Source of the DNA: Cryptomeria japonica
Taxonomy: Eukaryota; Streptophyta; Pinopsida; Cupressales; Cupressaceae
DNA length: 64,000 nt
NCBI RefSeq assembly: GCF_030272615.1
Contig: NC_081413.1
Coordinates: 602,332,709-602,396,708 of the forward strand
Direction: 5' to 3'
The position numbers and the translations under genes are program-made. Position 1 is the first letter of the stretch; each line of letters opens with the position of its first letter. Under the pieces are notes generated by a model. The model was not told the origin of the DNA, made no database searches, and saw only the letters and a list, made by a program, of their open reading frames with translations. Below are positions 1 to 11,459 of the stretch, piece by piece.

Positions 1-202
1 GTGATTTCAGTCGAGTATAGATGTGTAGAGCTCCTAAATCTTCTATTTTGCAATCTGTATAGTTGGACAAGTCACCTTTGACCACAACACCACTCGGGAC
101 TTGCGATAATGCATTATAAAACATAATTTCATCTGCCTTTAGAGCTTCCTCAGGCTCAGCAATGATCATCAACCTCTCTATAGGTTTAGAAGTAGATTGC
201 AT
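1..202 (-). pseudogene. Element D ORF2, N-terminal end (truncated by window)
   Basis: The first 67 codons of ORF2, starting at the ATG complementary to 200-202. The visible protein has the 'AEPEEALKA', 'YNALSQVPSGVV' and 'DCKIEDLG' segments that also open ORF2 of element B (from 24,618), and no stop is seen. Typed as pseudogene only because the rest is outside the window and the sister copies are broken. Function unknown; see the element B ORF2 entry. Confidence 0.75.
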
Positions 203-446
203 TCTAGATAAACAAGTTTCAAAGTGGTATACAAAGAAATACCTTGTATCTTGCACATCGCTTCGTTTTCCAGTTGAAATGTTCAAATACACACCCGTTC
301 ACCTCTCTGCAACTTTTGATTCAGCTTGATTTCTCTAATCACAAAGCAATTTGCCAATTTACCAAGACAATCTTGTTCTGCTCTGCAATCGCTTCAAATT
401 TCTTTTTTGAAAGAGTTAGAGTAAAAATGATAAGGTAAAAAAAAAC

Positions 447-520
447 TTATCCTCTTTACCAACTATAATAAATGCTCGTACTTTAGGTTACAAACCCTAA
501 TTTTTATTTACCGCTTAAGT
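447..520 (-). promoter_or_regulatory. Conserved gag-ORF2 spacer block (putative ORF2 promoter), element D
   Basis: On the minus strand the order is AAGCGGTAAA, then TTAGGGTTTGTAACC (telobox), then GAGCATTTATTATAG, then an A/T-rich run near GAGGATAAG. The same order occurs at 24,301-24,375 (B) and 33,931-34,014 (C). It lies about 250 bases upstream of the ORF2 ATG. The promoter role is inferred from conservation in otherwise drifting spacer and from the TATA sequence in B. Confidence 0.5.
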
Positions 521-653
521 GAAATACCGGTTGATAACACGTTAAGAAAAAGTCACAAAAAAAATTTATAATTCAAAAATTCTTTCCCGCTCATTTTACA
601 AGGGGTTTGGAGATGTTTTACCATTACGCTCCCCTTAGCCATTTTAAATAGGC

Positions 654-1894
654 TTAAGTTATCGGTGTTGGGTTCTCTTCACTTGGTGAAGGAGCGGTTT
701 CCTCTACAGGCAAATCTTCACTTTTCTTCTTCCAAGTGCGATTCATATCCTCTCTGGTTTCCTCAACATCAACTTTCTGCTTGCCTTTCTGATCCTTGAA
801 AGAGTTGACTGGTATTTTATTTCTTGATCTACAAAACTTTGCTAAATGCCCCGGTTTGTTGTAGTGGTAACAGACCATACCAGATGATCTCTAGGGTCCT
901 GCATTTCCTCTTCCTATTCTTCTTCTGTAGTTCATAGCCACATGACCAATGTTATTACAAAAGGTGCAAACAACATTTGTTGCCTTTTCCATTTTGAATG
1001 GACTAAACCAGTTTCCATAGGATCTCTGCCAGTTCCGGTTTACCCGGTTATCAAAATTCCTTATCCAGTCACCATTTGGTCTAGGATGCATGTGTGGTAC
1101 AAGATTGTTTGATCCATATCTGCACTCAATATTTCTATGCCCATACATTCCACATGTGTAGCAATGACCTTCAAACTTTCTAGACACATACCTAGCATTA
1201 GTATTGTAATTTGCATTTTTGTTAGGTTTGCTTCTACAAACATTTGTAGTATGACCAGGATTGTGACAAGCAAAGCAGACAAGTTTAAAAACCTTCTTAC
1301 CAGTAATCTTATTGACTTTAGAAGTAGTTTTGTTCTTTGTACCGGAGGATTCACCTTTTTCAGTTGTATGAAAACCAAGTCCAGAGATATCACTCTTCAT
1401 TCTTTGTGATTGAATTTTTTCTTCCAGCATGGTAGAACTTTTGACGAATTTCTCCAATTTCTCATTGGCTTCAGTAAGCTTTTTGACAAGATCTTCATTA
1501 TGCTTAGACAGATTCTCTTTCAGAGATGATGCCAACTCAAGGTCTAGCTTTAGGTTCTCCTTTTCTTCTGTTTCAGCAATCAAATCCTCATGTATAGTGT
1601 CTTTTTCTCATTTGATCTTTATGATCTCTTGATCTCTTACCTTAATAAGATCTTTAGCAGCTCTTCTGGCTTCTGGTTCCGGACTCATGTGGATAGTGAG
1701 ACCTTCTAGCTCTCTCCTTAGATTCAGTTTTTCACCGTTCACCTTTTCAACTTCATCAGCTAAAGCTTCAATATTGGCTTCATCTGAAGAACTATTATCA
1801 GATATTTCTAGCAATTTTTCGGATAGCTCTTTTCTTTTGACTTGAGAAAATTTCAGTTTGAATAGAGGCTATCGCAGTAGCTTCTATCACCCAT
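654..1894 (-). pseudogene. Element D gag-like protein (coiled coil + CCHC knuckles), broken
   Basis: Probably an RNA-binding, particle-forming gag. The ATG is complementary to 1,892-1,894. The first ~40 codons are frameshifted relative to element B. After that comes a long charged coiled coil (about 1,390-1,810), then four CCHC-type knuckles: CFACHNPGHTTNVC, CYTCGMYGHRNIEC, a third ending in Tyr instead of Cys, and a fourth whose second Cys is Tyr. In-frame stops occur near 1,605 and at the TAG just before the fourth knuckle (about 891-893). Element B has that TAG at the same codon. The acidic C-terminus ends at 654. No protease, integrase or reverse transcriptase follows. Confidence 0.85.
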
Positions 1895-1941
1895 GGTAGT
1901 TTCAAGATTCCCTTCTAAGTGGTTAGGATTCAAAGAAGTTA

Positions 1942-1955
1942 GGCTCTGATACCAA
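1942..1955 (-). other. Primer-binding site, element D
   Basis: The minus strand reads TTGGTATCAGAGCC one base inside the LTR, matching the 3' end of plant initiator tRNA-Met. This fixes the orientation and the LTR edge. Confidence 0.9.
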
Positions 1956-1956
1956 T

Positions 1957-3068
1957 TGATGGTCTTGAAAAGCACTAAGAGGGGGGGTGAATCAGTGACA
2001 CCAAAACAAACACAAAATCAAACACTAACCGGTAGATGAACTTAACCAAGCATTTAAACAAAATACATGCTATCCAAAATGTAATAATATCATCCACATA
2101 AAGTAGAACATCCACCATAACACAAGTGTTTATACGTGGAAAACCCAAATAGGTAAAAACCATGGTGAGATGGAACTCACAAGTTAACTATCTGTGATAA
2201 TAGAAAACTAACTGGTTAAGGTCTTACAAAGAGCTCTACTAGGAGCAAATCTTGTTAGAGATCCCAAGCTTGATTAAAAGCTTATAACCTGTTAAGAGTA
2301 CTACCCTGTTAAGAGTAACCTTGCTGGAGGATTTTAGAATCCAAACTAATGGATCACCTTGTTAGAGGATTTGTACAATGAAGCTTGTTAGAGCTTACCT
2401 GGTTAGAGGATTTGATTCTATTGTAATGATTAAAAAACAACAAGAAAGATTTGATTTGTTCTGAGTAGCACAAGACTTGCTTGATCAAAACATTCTAAGT
2501 ACATTCAACACTGCTCTTCATCTAAACACTTATTGCTCTTCAACAAAATATTTCACTCTTTATGCATATCAGTATTCGCATACCATCATTCTCTATCTAT
2601 TTCAAATGATTCACTAAGATGTCTTTAAATAGACATTCAAATCTTATGTCGGCCATAGGAAATCAAAACACAATTTCCTAGGTGCAGTGTATCTAGACAA
2701 GTAAACATAACTCATCACAAAAATGACCACCAAGAAAATGGTGCTGGTAACTCATCACAAAATCAGATACTGATTATAACAATCAATACCAGTTGGAACA
2801 AATTATCTGAACCATTGTCCTGGAATCTTTCGCTTGATCTTCATCTTCATCTTTATCTTCATTTTGATGCCGACTAAATGTAACCACAGGTTATCTCTTA
2901 GGCACATACCGGTTGACACAGAGTAACCATTAGAGATAGACCTTAAACATACCAGTTAATAGTGTAAGTCAATGAAGTTACATCGGTATTCAATGTAATA
3001 ATATGTGTGTGAGTGTTTCATCAATGACAACAAGTGATGAATACATGATAATCATCATCAAGCCAACA
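1957..3068 (-). repeat. 5' LTR of element D
   Basis: 1,112 bp; starts TGTTGGC (minus, at 3,068) and ends CATCA at 1,957. It aligns with the LTRs of B. A TATA-like CTATTTAAAG lies around 2,623-2,632 (minus). The C-rich CACCCCCCCTCT run just before the 3' end is shared by all Sirevirus-like elements here. An array of TAACAGG/TAACAAG motifs fills the region 2,220-2,410. Confidence 0.88.
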
Positions 3069-4892
3069 AGGCTAAGAAGAAAGGAGAGTTTATCAAAGTT
3101 TTTTGAAAACCACAATCCGGTGGTGCTGAGTAGACCAAGAAAGATAAATCTAAACCTACCCTTACTGCAAGGCCCAAGAGGGCAAGAAAACTCATAACTC
3201 AACTTGATAATGACCTTGAAACTGGTAATGTGGAAGGTAAATATATATTTGTTCCTCCATTGACAACATATCAATTGATTGATGAGATATTTTTTTATGA
3301 AAATTTGCAGAATATTGGAGAATATTATGAAAATCTAGAAATATTATGAAAACCTAGATAAGGTAGATCAAAGAAAAGTTGAGGAAGTTGTTGTTCTGTA
3401 TTTGCATAACTTTAGTAAAACTTTGATTGAGCTGGAGTAGAGCATACCTAAATATCTATATAATATTATTGATGCAAGGAGACTGAAAGTGAGTAAAATA
3501 GATAAAGAAATGAAAGAAAGAAAATTGATTAATGTTTGCACTTGTATCTCCTAGAATGAAGCCAAAAGGGTCGTTGAGGAAGCAAATAAGAAGGAATTAA
3601 AAAGCAAAAATAGGGTGAACAGGTTGATGATTGGTAGGGTTGAAGAGGTGAGGAAGGAGACTAGGGATATTTGGAGAAGAATCAGGAAGAAAAATCCTTT
3701 GTACAGTGATGTAGTTTAGACTTCCCATCCGGAAGTAGAGGAAGGTGTCTCTGTCGATCAAAAGGATGAAACTCAGACCGAGGAGCATCTGGAAGACAAA
3801 GGCCACATATCACTTGATTCTAATATTAGTGTGAGTCCTTTGGTGCTAGATAGTAGTGGAGAAGTTCCTAAGATTCAAAAGGATGATACTGCACCAAGTG
3901 GCAACACCAGTGCACAAGATAAAGGGAATGATGTTGAGGTGAAGGAGCCTAAGAAGACAAAGGTGTGAGATGTAGAGATAGATAAAGGGAAGGTAGTTGT
4001 TGATCTGAAAATTGACACTCCTCCAATCAAAGGTACAAGGACCTTACCCCAAATCTCAATCAATCTTGATAGTCCTCTTGATCTTGGTCAAATGTCACCT
4101 ACTAAGAATTTGATGCTTGCAGCAGCTGTGCAAGCTCAGGCTAGTAAGATCTGGTAAAATAAGAGAATGAAGACAAAAAGATTATTCTAATGTCTGTTGA
4201 TGTGTTGTGGAAGGTGGCTCTGGGTGTGCAACTAGATTCCAATTCTAGCCCCTCTGCTAAACTATTACAATTGATTAATAATGTATACCAATTTTGATTC
4301 TTCGAAGAAGTCTACCACTAAGTAGGTATTAGATAGATTCAAGGAGGTAAGAATGCAGACATTTTGAAAAATGATAGAAGATGACAGAATTAGATTGAAT
4401 AAAGGTTTCTAGACAATCTCTGATGCACTAACTGAAGGCAGTAAATATATAAGTCTTATTTTATTTTGCCAAAGTTTATAGTAGATATAGATAAGCAGAT
4501 TCATATTTGTCAAGGTAAACTAGTTGGTATTTCATAATTTTTTGATTTCAATGTATCCCTAACTAGCACTATAGAAGGGCAAATAATGACTCTCAATAAT
4601 CAAATCTCAAGCCTTAATGTGGATAAAGGCAAAAAATTGAGGAGATTTGGTGAACTCTGGAATTTGATTGCCCCCCAGTTGGATACCATGTTGAGCAATA
4701 AGGTTGATTTCCTAAAGGCTATGAGACAACTTGTTCCATCTAAATTGAAGGATGTGGAAATTCATGCATATATTTTCAGCACATTCATCATAGTTTTGGA
4801 CAGCTTGAAGACAAGGTGGGATAACCATTTAGAATTTTTAGAGACTATTTTTTGCTAATATCTTCAAGAAGGTAAAAAGTCTCTAGTAGATA
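3069..4892 (+). pseudogene. Element F ORF2 remnant (middle and C-terminal part)
   Basis: Heavily mutated coding sequence with many stops and several frame changes. Readable stretches are a basic segment (about 3,130-3,190, PKRARK-like), a section around 3,290-3,470 resembling the EYYENL / EEVVVLYLHNF part of element B ORF2 (26,080-26,230), a long charged section (3,550-4,130) and an open stretch at 4,586-4,858 that is probably helical. The order of blocks matches ORF2 of B and C, which is the basis for the assignment. Element E interrupts it at 4,892. No known enzymatic domain is seen. Confidence 0.6.
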
Positions 4893-6318
4893 TGATGGTA
4901 TGATGAAAGAATAAGTATCTGGAACAATACTGAGAGGGGGGGTGAATCAGTATATATAAAAACTAAAACAAAGTTCCCAAACTCAAACTCAATCAAACAA
5001 AGTAAACATATCTCAGTCAAGATCAATACTCATAAGAATACTTGACATCAACCACTTTAACTGTTATGACAACTTTAACAGGAAATGAATTCAACATCTA
5101 TGTAAACATCAACAATGCTTAATCATAACTCAACATATTCATCTTCAATGCTTCTACTTAACATGTCTTATCATGAATTAACCATATCAACAAGTAAAGT
5201 CACAACCACAAAAGCATTCGCCACTTGACACAAATGTTTATACATGGAAAACCCAAATAGATAAAAACCATGGTGAGATGGGACTCACAAGGATAGCTAT
5301 CTGAACCCTTTTGAAGTTCACCCTGTTAGGGGCCAAAGCTTGTTAGAGCTTTACAATAAGTCTTGTTAAGAACTAATTCCAGTTAGGAATCACCCAGTTA
5401 AAGGATTTACAAATGGGCCTTGTTAGAAGAACAATACCCTTTTAGGAGTAACCTCATTGGAGGATTTAAGAATCCAAGCTAATGGATCACCTTGTTAGAG
5501 GATTTAATGAGTAACCAAGCTTGTTAGATCTCGCCTGGTTAAGGGATTTAACTTCTACTGTAATTGTTAGAAAACAACAGTTTTGTTGATCTGTCTGAAT
5601 AGCACTACTTTTGCTTGATCAGATCCTTCTATAACCATCAATCTTCCTTCACTCAAAGTGCAGATCCATTCACTGGTTTGGCAACTACACACTCAATAGG
5701 TTTTCTACCAACCTTGTCAACAACCTTTACAAACAACTTCATCGACCTTAAATAGAAATCAATTAGGTCTGTAACACAGCAAAAACCTAATTCTCATCAT
5801 CGAGATTACAAACAAGTTGATACAATCTTGACCATAGAGATCATGACAATCTCTTCACATTCTTCAAGGCAATTTCAACCGCTCCATGATCACTGCTTCA
5901 TCAGACTTTGTAACTCATCACACGTTGTGCATTAAATGCAATCCACTTTTCTCCTTCTTTCTCCTTCCCTAGACAAGAACAAACGTGCTGAAACAATTTG
6001 AATATATCCTCAATCAAATGATCACACATGTCTCCATCATTACCTCTTATCAGATAATAAACCAACAAACTTGGTTCGTTAGGGTTTAACAGCTGATAGG
6101 GTTTTACTGGTTACATTACATAGAAAGGTTTAACCCTTTATACTGGTTCACTGGTATACAACATGTTCCACAAAGCTCTTTTACCGGTTACTAGCCAATA
6201 TCAAAATCAACAATATCAGCAATATCATGAATACCATTACCGATTCAATTGACATCAATGACAACATATCATTAATGCAATCTCTATGCAAAATACCAAT
6301 AATCTTCAAATGCCAACA
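4893..6318 (-). repeat. 3' LTR of element E
   Basis: 1,426 bp; minus strand starts TGTTGGCATTTG (6,318) and ends CATCA (4,893). Aligns with 12,545-13,943. Two telobox-like TAGGGTTT(A/T) motifs lie at about 6,080-6,105, and the GTTAGAG/GTTAGGG array (complement of CTAACAAG) at about 5,320-5,540. Confidence 0.92.
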
Positions 6319-7039
6319 ATCTCCCCCTTTGGCATTGATGGTAATATAAATATCAATGCCTCTGATTGCTGCTAAGATTGGTGAATAGGAATCTTGGTTT
6401 ACATTACCAAGTATTCACCTTTCTCTTTGTGTCTTCAGCATGTCATCGGCTCACTTAATCAGACACATAATTCTTCTCCCCAATCACATAATTCTTCTCC
6501 CTAATCACATAGTTCTTCTCCCCCTTTGACAAAAATGCCAAAGTGAAAGTAAAACATTTAATTATGCTCTCACTATGATGTTGATGCTCCCACTGTGGAA
6601 TACATCCACTCCTTCATCAATCCATGTAATATTTTGCAAGTAAATTAGGGACTGATGCAATCAACATCATGCTCAATTGACTTCATGAAGAGGGAAAACC
6701 CCCAATTGACTTCTAAGATACTCAAAAGTGGTCTTAGGCAGAGGTTTGGTAAAGATATCTGCAAGCTACTCCTTGGTAGAAACATGCTCCAAGATAACAT
6801 CTTTACTTTGAACTTTTTCCCTCAAGAAGTGATATTTCAATTCAATGTGCTTAGTCCTTGTGTGCAAAACAAGATTTTTGGAAATGTTTATTGCACTTTG
6901 TATTATCACACAAAATCTTTATAGGTTCAAAGATTTCCATCTTCAAACCTTTCAAAATGTGCCTCATCCACATAGCTTGTGTGTAATTTATATAAGTTGC
7001 TACATACTCAGCTTTAGCAGTAGATTGTGAAGTGCAACT
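6319..7039 (-). other. Element E 3' internal end: polypurine tracts and decayed RNase H tail
   Basis: Directly inside the LTR the minus strand reads AAAGGGGGAGAT, the priming polypurine tract. A second A/G-rich tract (GTCAAAGGGGGAGAA) lies at about 6,515-6,530, next to a roughly 22-bp unit (ACATAATTCTTCTCCC) repeated three times at 6,466-6,525. From 6,650 to 7,039 fragments of the RNase H C-terminus can be followed through several frame changes. Confidence 0.7.
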
Positions 7040-8455
7040 CTACTTTTTACTACTCCAAGAGACTAACCTTCCTCCTAAAAAGAATTCTCTACCTGTAGTA
7101 CTCTTCTGGTCATCAATGTTTCCTGCCCAATCAGTATCTGTGTATGCTTTCAGATCAAAATTTCCACCATATGGATACCATAATCCATAGTCAACAGTAC
7201 CTTTCAGATATCTCAAAATTCTCTTGGTTGCCATCAAATGTGCCTCCTTAGGATTCTTATGAAATCTAGCAACAATACAAACTACATGGGCAATATCTGG
7301 TGGACTATGAACAACATAGTGTAATTTTCCAATCATTGACCTGTATTCCTTTTCATCTACAGACTTAGATGCATCTTCCTTGGACAATTTACAACCTGTA
7401 ACCATTGGGGTTCCAACTGGTTTACAGTCACTCATACTGAAAGTCTTCAAAACCTCTTTCACATACTTGGATTGAGTAATGAAAATACCATTCTTCATCT
7501 GCTGTATCTATAAGCCTATGAAAAGTTTTATTCCACCTACAAATGACATCTCAAATTCATTCTTCATTTCATCTGCAAAACAATTACTCATGTCATAATT
7601 ACCTCCAAATATAATGTCATCTACAAATACTTCACTGACCATTATATCATCTCCTTCAGACTTAAGATAAATGTTGTTGTCATCACTGGTTCTAGCAAAG
7701 CCTATCTTCATCAAATGAGTATGAAGTCGTTCATACCATGCTCTAGGTGTCTGCTTTAATCCATACAAGGCTTTATGCAATTTTCATACCATGTCTTCCT
7801 TATTTGTTAATGCATAACCATTAGGCTACTCTATGTAAACCTCTTCTTCCAGTATCCTATTTAAAAATGTAGACTTGAGATCTATCTGGTATACCTTGAA
7901 CTTCTTATAAGCTACAAATGCAAGCAATGTTCTGACAACTTCCAGCCTTTTTAATGGTGCAAAAGTTTCTCCATAATCTTCTCCTTCTTCTTGCGCATAA
8001 CCTTTGCATACTAATCTTGCCTCATTCTGAATTACAACACCATCTTCATTTAGTTTGTTTCTGAACACCCATTTAGTACCTATAACATTCTTGTTTACCA
8101 GTCAGGGTACCAAGGTCAAAGTGTTGTTCTTCTCAATTTGATCCAACTCCTCCTCCATAGCTTTCACCCAATGATCATCACCAAATACCTCTTTAGCACT
8201 TCTAGGTTCAAAGGTAGAGATCATGCAAGAGTTCTCTCTTAATCTCCTTCTAGTTTGTACACCTGCATCCTTATCCCCAATTATCTGTTCAGGGTTGTGA
8301 TTCAGTCTCACATACCTAGGTAAAACATGATCATTCTCTTCAGGTTCAGCTTCATCATTGTCATCTTCCTCTAAATTTGTTTGTTCTGGCTGAACAACTT
8401 CATCAGGATTTGCTTTGTTGGTTTCTAATTTAATAGTTTCAGGTTCTAAAAGCAA
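7040..8455 (-). pseudogene. Element E reverse transcriptase-RNase H region, broken
   Basis: Copia reverse transcriptase in three main open pieces: 7,826-8,068 (N-terminal, 'CKGYAQEEGEDYGETFAP'), 7,508-7,780 ('MHKALYGLKQTPRAWYERLH' and 'VFVDDIIFGG', with the catalytic DD pair intact) and 7,040-7,498 ('FITQSKYVKEVLKTF' and the start of RNase H, 'YTDTDWAGN'). The 8,102-8,455 piece is the acidic linker between integrase and RT. Stops at about 7,505 and 7,785 and near 8,100 break it. The protein would copy element RNA into DNA in particles; this copy cannot be active. Confidence 0.9.
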
Positions 8456-9074
8456 AATACAAGGATCTTCATCCTTTTTCTCAGAACTGGTTTCTTCTGA
8501 AATTTCAAAACATTCATCTACACAAACATCGACACTTTCAACAATTTTTTGTGTCTAGTTGTTGAAGCATTTATAGGCCTTACTCTTGGTGGAATATCCA
8601 AGGAATATGCCTTCATCACTCTTAGCTTCAAACTTGCTTATGTAATCACCTCTTTTAATAAAATATTTTCTTCCAAATATTTTTAAATAGCTAACATCAA
8701 GTGATCTCCCATACCAGTACTCATATGGGGTCATGTCCTTACCTCTTTTTACCAAAACTCAGTTCATTGTGTACACAGGTGTACTTATAGCTTCTTTTCA
8801 AAATGTTTTTGATACACCTCCTTGTATCGACATAGTTCTAGTAGCTTCAACCACTAACCAGTTGTTTCTCTCTGCTATACCATTCTGTTGTGGTGTCCTT
8901 GGTGCAGAAATTTGCCGCTTGATACCATTATCATCACAATATTTAGTGAACATCATCCTTGAACAGTCATCAATGAATATCATAAAGTATTTGTCACCTT
9001 GAATGCTTCTTGTTCTTATTGGTCCACATAGATCTGTATGAAGCAAATCTAAAAAGTGTTCTACTGAGAAGGAC

Positions 9075-10894
9075 TGATGCAGAGGTCAACAGGGGAAGAA
9101 CAATTAAGCCCTAACTCCAACCTTGTATAAATGATCAATGCTTTTGTTCACTCTGACCTAATGAGAAATGTCACCTTACTTAGCATGCTAAGGCCAAATT
9201 AGCAAAACATAAAAATACTCAAACCCTTTGGTTTAAGGAGTGGACAGGGTTCCCCTACCTTGTTCCAGACTTTTTTTGATCAACCAAGTTGATCCCCAAT
9301 AGTTCCTAGACCCACAACACCCAAGTGTTACTATACTGTCATACCAGACTGAATTCAGTTTGTAGCCCTCCAAACACTGTTTTCTGCAAAATAGCCTCAA
9401 CTTCTCCAATGGATGAAGAAATAGACTTCAAATGGATTCACAAGGCTAAATAAACATTTGGTTCAGGTCTAAGCCTGCTCCTGCATACGCAACACAACCT
9501 TGGATTGGTTCAGTCGACTCCTAGAGTCCTTCTGCACTCCTACTTCCTAAATTCTGAGACCAATCACATGGGCATGCTTGGCCTAGGGTATGGTGTGGAA
9601 CCTAAATGCTAACACTCCCTATGCTGCAACTACCAGAGTCCTAACATACATTTCTCTAACTTGAACTCCCCTAATGGTTGTTGTGGTCCAATACAGGAAT
9701 CTCAAGTTAGTGCCATTGCTAGATGAAATCTTGATTTCACTTCACCCTGGTTGTCAGACTAGAACAGAAGAATTTTTGATTCAGATGTGTCCACCTAGAT
9801 CCTAAGCCAAATGAAAATAAATGGAATTACATAATTCTAAATCTTCATGCCCATGCCAAGTCCTATCAATGCAACTTATTGATTTTTCAACACAAAAGAT
9901 GTTCTGTGAAACCTACAACTGTATTTTTGTTCATACCAAAAGATCAATTACATTTGTTGAATCAATCTGCTCCTCGTTAAAAATGATTCTAACATGATCA
10001 AATAGGTCTCCACCAATGTCCTCAACTGAAATCCAAACCGGCCTAGCTGTTGGGAGGAGTTGGGAGACCGAATTCCTATTCAGTTACATTTTTTGGCAGT
10101 TGGCAACTTCTATCGAGTCATCGACATAGGTCAAAAACATGACTTCCGATGCTCGATGAAATGTTTTATAATCACATGGTTCTATCGGGTCATTGGGTTA
10201 GCTCAAAAACAAGGCTCCCGAGGTCCGATCACAAACTCTGTCAGTGGTGCGTTCCTATCGGGTCTTCAGAGTAGCTCAAAAACTCTCCATCCGATGCCCG
10301 ATGAAATGTCCTCAAGGTGGTACGCTTTTCCATCGGCTCTTTAGGATAACTTCAAGTGCACTTTTTCGATGGCCGATGCTAAAATCCAAGTGTGCTGACT
10401 TATTGGGTCATCGAGGTAAGTCAGGATCCTCGACTTCCAATCCCTGATGCCAACTCCCTCAATTTGCTAATCTATCGGGTCATCACGAGTGGAGAAAAAA
10501 AGCTACACTGATACTCGATGAAAACTCCTTCAGAATTTCGCCCCTCCATTGGGTTATCAGGTGGTACTCAAATGGGTTACACCGATACCCGATGACAATT
10601 CTTCAAGAAGGCGACTCTATCAGGATAAGTTATGCCGATAGTGTAACTTTTATAACTTTTTGCAACATTTCGTCTATGGACCATTTATGCATTTTCCTGC
10701 ACTCCAAAGGTTTCCAAATGAACCCTAAGCACACAAGACACACAAAATTGACTCTTCCTAGTCTACCATAGATCCATTGACCAAGTGGTTTATAGGTGTA
10801 CCAACTTGACAATTGGTCTTACAAAAATGGATCTTTATTACAACAAACATGAAAATACAAAAAGGGGCTTCATTGTTGGGATGCTCCTGCACCA
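9075..10894 (-). repeat. Solo LTR of an unrelated LTR family inside element E
   Basis: 1,820 bp with no coding region, flanked by a perfect 5-bp duplication AGGAC (9,070-9,074; 10,895-10,899). It starts TGATGCAGAGG and ends CTGCACCA. The ends are imperfect inverted repeats, TG...CA, as in LTRs. Removing it makes the integrase reading frame continuous. It carries an array of ATCGGGT...CCCGAT units (10,090-10,640). Orientation is guessed from an AATAAA on the minus strand near 10,837. Solo LTRs arise by recombination between the two LTRs of a full element. Confidence 0.82.
10090..10640. repeat. Degenerate tandem array with ATCGGGT/ACCCGAT inverted arms
   Basis: About seven or eight units of roughly 65-80 bp. 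Each opens with a variant of CTATCGGGTCATC and most close with a variant of CCGATGCCCGATGA, for example around 10,110-10,165, 10,250-10,305, 10,470-10,530 and 10,545-10,595. Within a unit the two arms can pair as a stem. It is G/C-richer than the flanks and lies wholly inside the solo LTR. Confidence 0.7.
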
Positions 10895-11129
10895 AGGACT
10901 TTCTCTTGAAAGTTTAAGAAGTCATCTTTCCTAGTTGACATTCCTTACAAAGAGCATTAACCGGTTTGTCTAGCTAAGGCAAACCTCTTATAGTCTTAGA
11001 CTTTCTTACTTTAATAATATTGTCAAAATTAATATGAAAAAATCTCCTATGCCAAAGCCAGCTATCATCCATCTTTGCAATCAAACAGTTGCTAACTTTA
11101 GGATTGAGATGAAACAGATTACCTTTAGT

Positions 11130-11450
11130 CTATTTACTAGTTGCAATCAATTCTCCTTTGTTGTCAAAGATTTTACATATACCATTTCTAAATTCTAGTG
11201 GGTATCCTCTATCATTAAGTTGTGCCACACTAAGAAGATTTTGCTTTAGGCCTTTAACCCAGTAGACATCATCAGCACTGCTTTTCCCATTAAGAGAAAT
11301 AACTCCTTTGCCTTTCACCATACAAGGTGAGTCATTGCCAAATCTGACAACACCACCATCAAATTCTTTTAGGGAAAGAAGTTTTCTCCGATCACAGGTC
11401 ATGTGATGTGAACAACCATTATCAATGATCCAATCATCAGAGTTATCCAT
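11130..11450 (-). pseudogene. Element E protease region
   Basis: Open for 106 codons. Contains the copia protease motif as 'WIIDNGCSHHM': the usual Asp-Ser-Gly active site reads Asp-Asn-Gly here, while element A (about 19,555) still has Asp-Ser-Gly. The downstream 'KGLKQNLLSVAQLNDRGYPL' segment is typical of the copia protease-to-integrase junction. It lies in the same polyprotein as gag (11,460 onward) and is separated from it by one stop. Confidence 0.88.
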
Positions 11451-11459
11451 TCTGGATAC

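Larger units (their letters stand above)
1..3068 (-). mobile_element. Element D: partial non-autonomous LTR retroelement (gag + ORF2 family)
   Basis: Minus-strand element cut by the window start. Reading leftwards from 3,068 it has a 5' LTR (1,957-3,068), a primer-binding site, a gag-like ORF with zinc knuckles, a non-coding spacer and the first codons of ORF2. It is the same family as element B (21,711-36,659): the gag protein, spacer and LTR align throughout. The outer edge reads TGTTGGC on the minus strand at 3,068. It sits inside the ORF2 remnant of element F. The distal half and the second target duplication lie outside the window. Confidence 0.88.
8555..11127 (-). pseudogene. Element E integrase region, deleted internally and split by a solo LTR
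   Basis: GAG-pre-integrase lies at 10,900-11,127 (CKECQLGKM-type zinc region). The integrase core starts at 9,068, after the inserted LTR, with 'HTDLCGPIRTRSIQGDKYF'. At about 8,955 the sequence jumps from 'DDCSRMM' to 'FTKYCDD'. About 60 residues present in element A are missing, including the segment with the second catalytic Asp. The 'PRTPQQNGIAERNN' Glu segment and the C-terminal 'KSDEGIFLGYSTKS' motif remain (8,555-8,900). The enzyme would be inactive even without the LTR insertion. Confidence 0.88.

Noticed and set aside
10090-10640. CRISPR-like array
   Set aside because: Repeats are diverged, have no unique spacers of constant length and lie in a plant LTR.
9075-10894. Solo LTR region read as a cellular gene or promoter insertion
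   Set aside because: No ORF above noise, and the TG...CA ends with a perfect 5-bp duplication identify an LTR.
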